Position numbers and translations under genes: made by a program. Below the pieces are notes generated by a model. It made no database searches and had not been told where the DNA came from. It worked only from the letters and a program-made list of their open reading frames with translations. A stretch of DNA of 64,000 bases from Channa striata (taxonomy: Eukaryota > Chordata > Actinopteri > Anabantiformes > Channidae): contig CM065176.1 in NCBI GenBank assembly GCA_033026295.1, forward strand, positions 10,395,945 through 10,459,944, written 5' to 3'. Below, piece after piece: positions 63,701 to 64,000 of the stretch. Positions within the stretch are counted from its first letter, which is position 1. Each line of letters begins with the position of its first letter.

Positions 63701-64000
63701 GCACAAACAACAGGACAGAGGGGCCAAACAGAAACGGAGCAAAAAGAAAAAGACAAAAATGTTCCGCTTTTTGAGAGTTAAGTTTAAGAGTTGAGGCACC
63801 GTTGGCCAGAAGAAGCTAGAGATACATAGATAATACGAAAGAAAACACTGGTAGTATTGTGACTGATAATTAATAAGTCAGAAATACACAAGTAACTCAA
63901 CTGACTGTTGAGCAAATTCCACATTTTGTAGTTAACTGACATCTTTTGTGCAGACAGACAAGTAGAACTTGAACCAAACTTCAGTTTATCAGCATCGAAA

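Larger units (their letters stand above)
57306..64000 (+). other. b4galnt4 intron, 5' part (continues past the window)
   Basis: Starts with donor gtgagc, phase 0. No downstream coding exon is recognised before the window ends. Contents: a duplicated 47-50 bp segment (58035 and 58605), a 38-bp perfect palindrome (58785), a Tc1-like transposase remnant (about 59440-60680) and a second pair of direct repeats (62483 and 63632). Confidence 0.85.

Noticed and set aside
57306..64000. Search for the next b4galnt4 exon (expected to resemble TGxEWTAPGEF)
   Set aside because: No matching peptide with an acceptor site was seen, so the exon is taken to lie beyond the window.

Overview
This is vertebrate genomic DNA, most likely from a teleost fish. 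It is AT-leaning, contains many (CA)n/(TG)n microsatellites and decayed Tc1-like DNA transposons, and its coding sequence is split into short exons with canonical GT/AG splice sites inside kilobase-scale introns. I see no bacterial-type operon, rRNA, tRNA or CRISPR array.

The only gene I can support runs on the + strand through the whole window: b4galnt4, beta-1,4-N-acetylgalactosaminyltransferase 4. Five consecutive internal coding exons are visible at 20137-20249, 46749-46847, 54674-54769, 56263-56353 and 57205-57305. Their phases chain perfectly (1/0/0/0/1/0) and give 500 coding bases with no internal stop. Exons 1 and 2 of this set encode the poorly conserved, acidic Golgi-lumen stem. Exons 3-5 encode the first part of the PA14 lectin-like domain. 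The first exon (cytoplasmic tail and membrane anchor) and the catalytic C-terminal half lie outside the window, upstream and downstream respectively. The enzyme is a Golgi type II membrane protein that adds GalNAc beta-1,4 to terminal GlcNAc, making LacdiNAc on glycoproteins.

Layout: 1-20136 is intronic, probably the long first intron, and holds a decayed Tc1-like element at about 14620-15436. A 26.5 kb intron follows (20250-46748), then introns of 7.8 kb, 1.5 kb and 0.85 kb, and finally at least 6.7 kb of intron (57306-64000) with a second, different Tc1-like remnant at about 59440-60680. Within the introns I found several near-perfect inverted repeats (1847, 10633, 31579, 49267, 58785), two pairs of direct repeats near the 3' end, and a 74-bp TG tract joined to a short MITE-like unit that carries TTAGGG-like repeats.

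Almost all open reading frames in the window are of the length expected by chance in non-coding vertebrate DNA, and I have not annotated them. I did not find a convincing novel multi-gene system. The most checkable oddities are the hairpins, the duplicated segments and two candidate conserved non-coding blocks.
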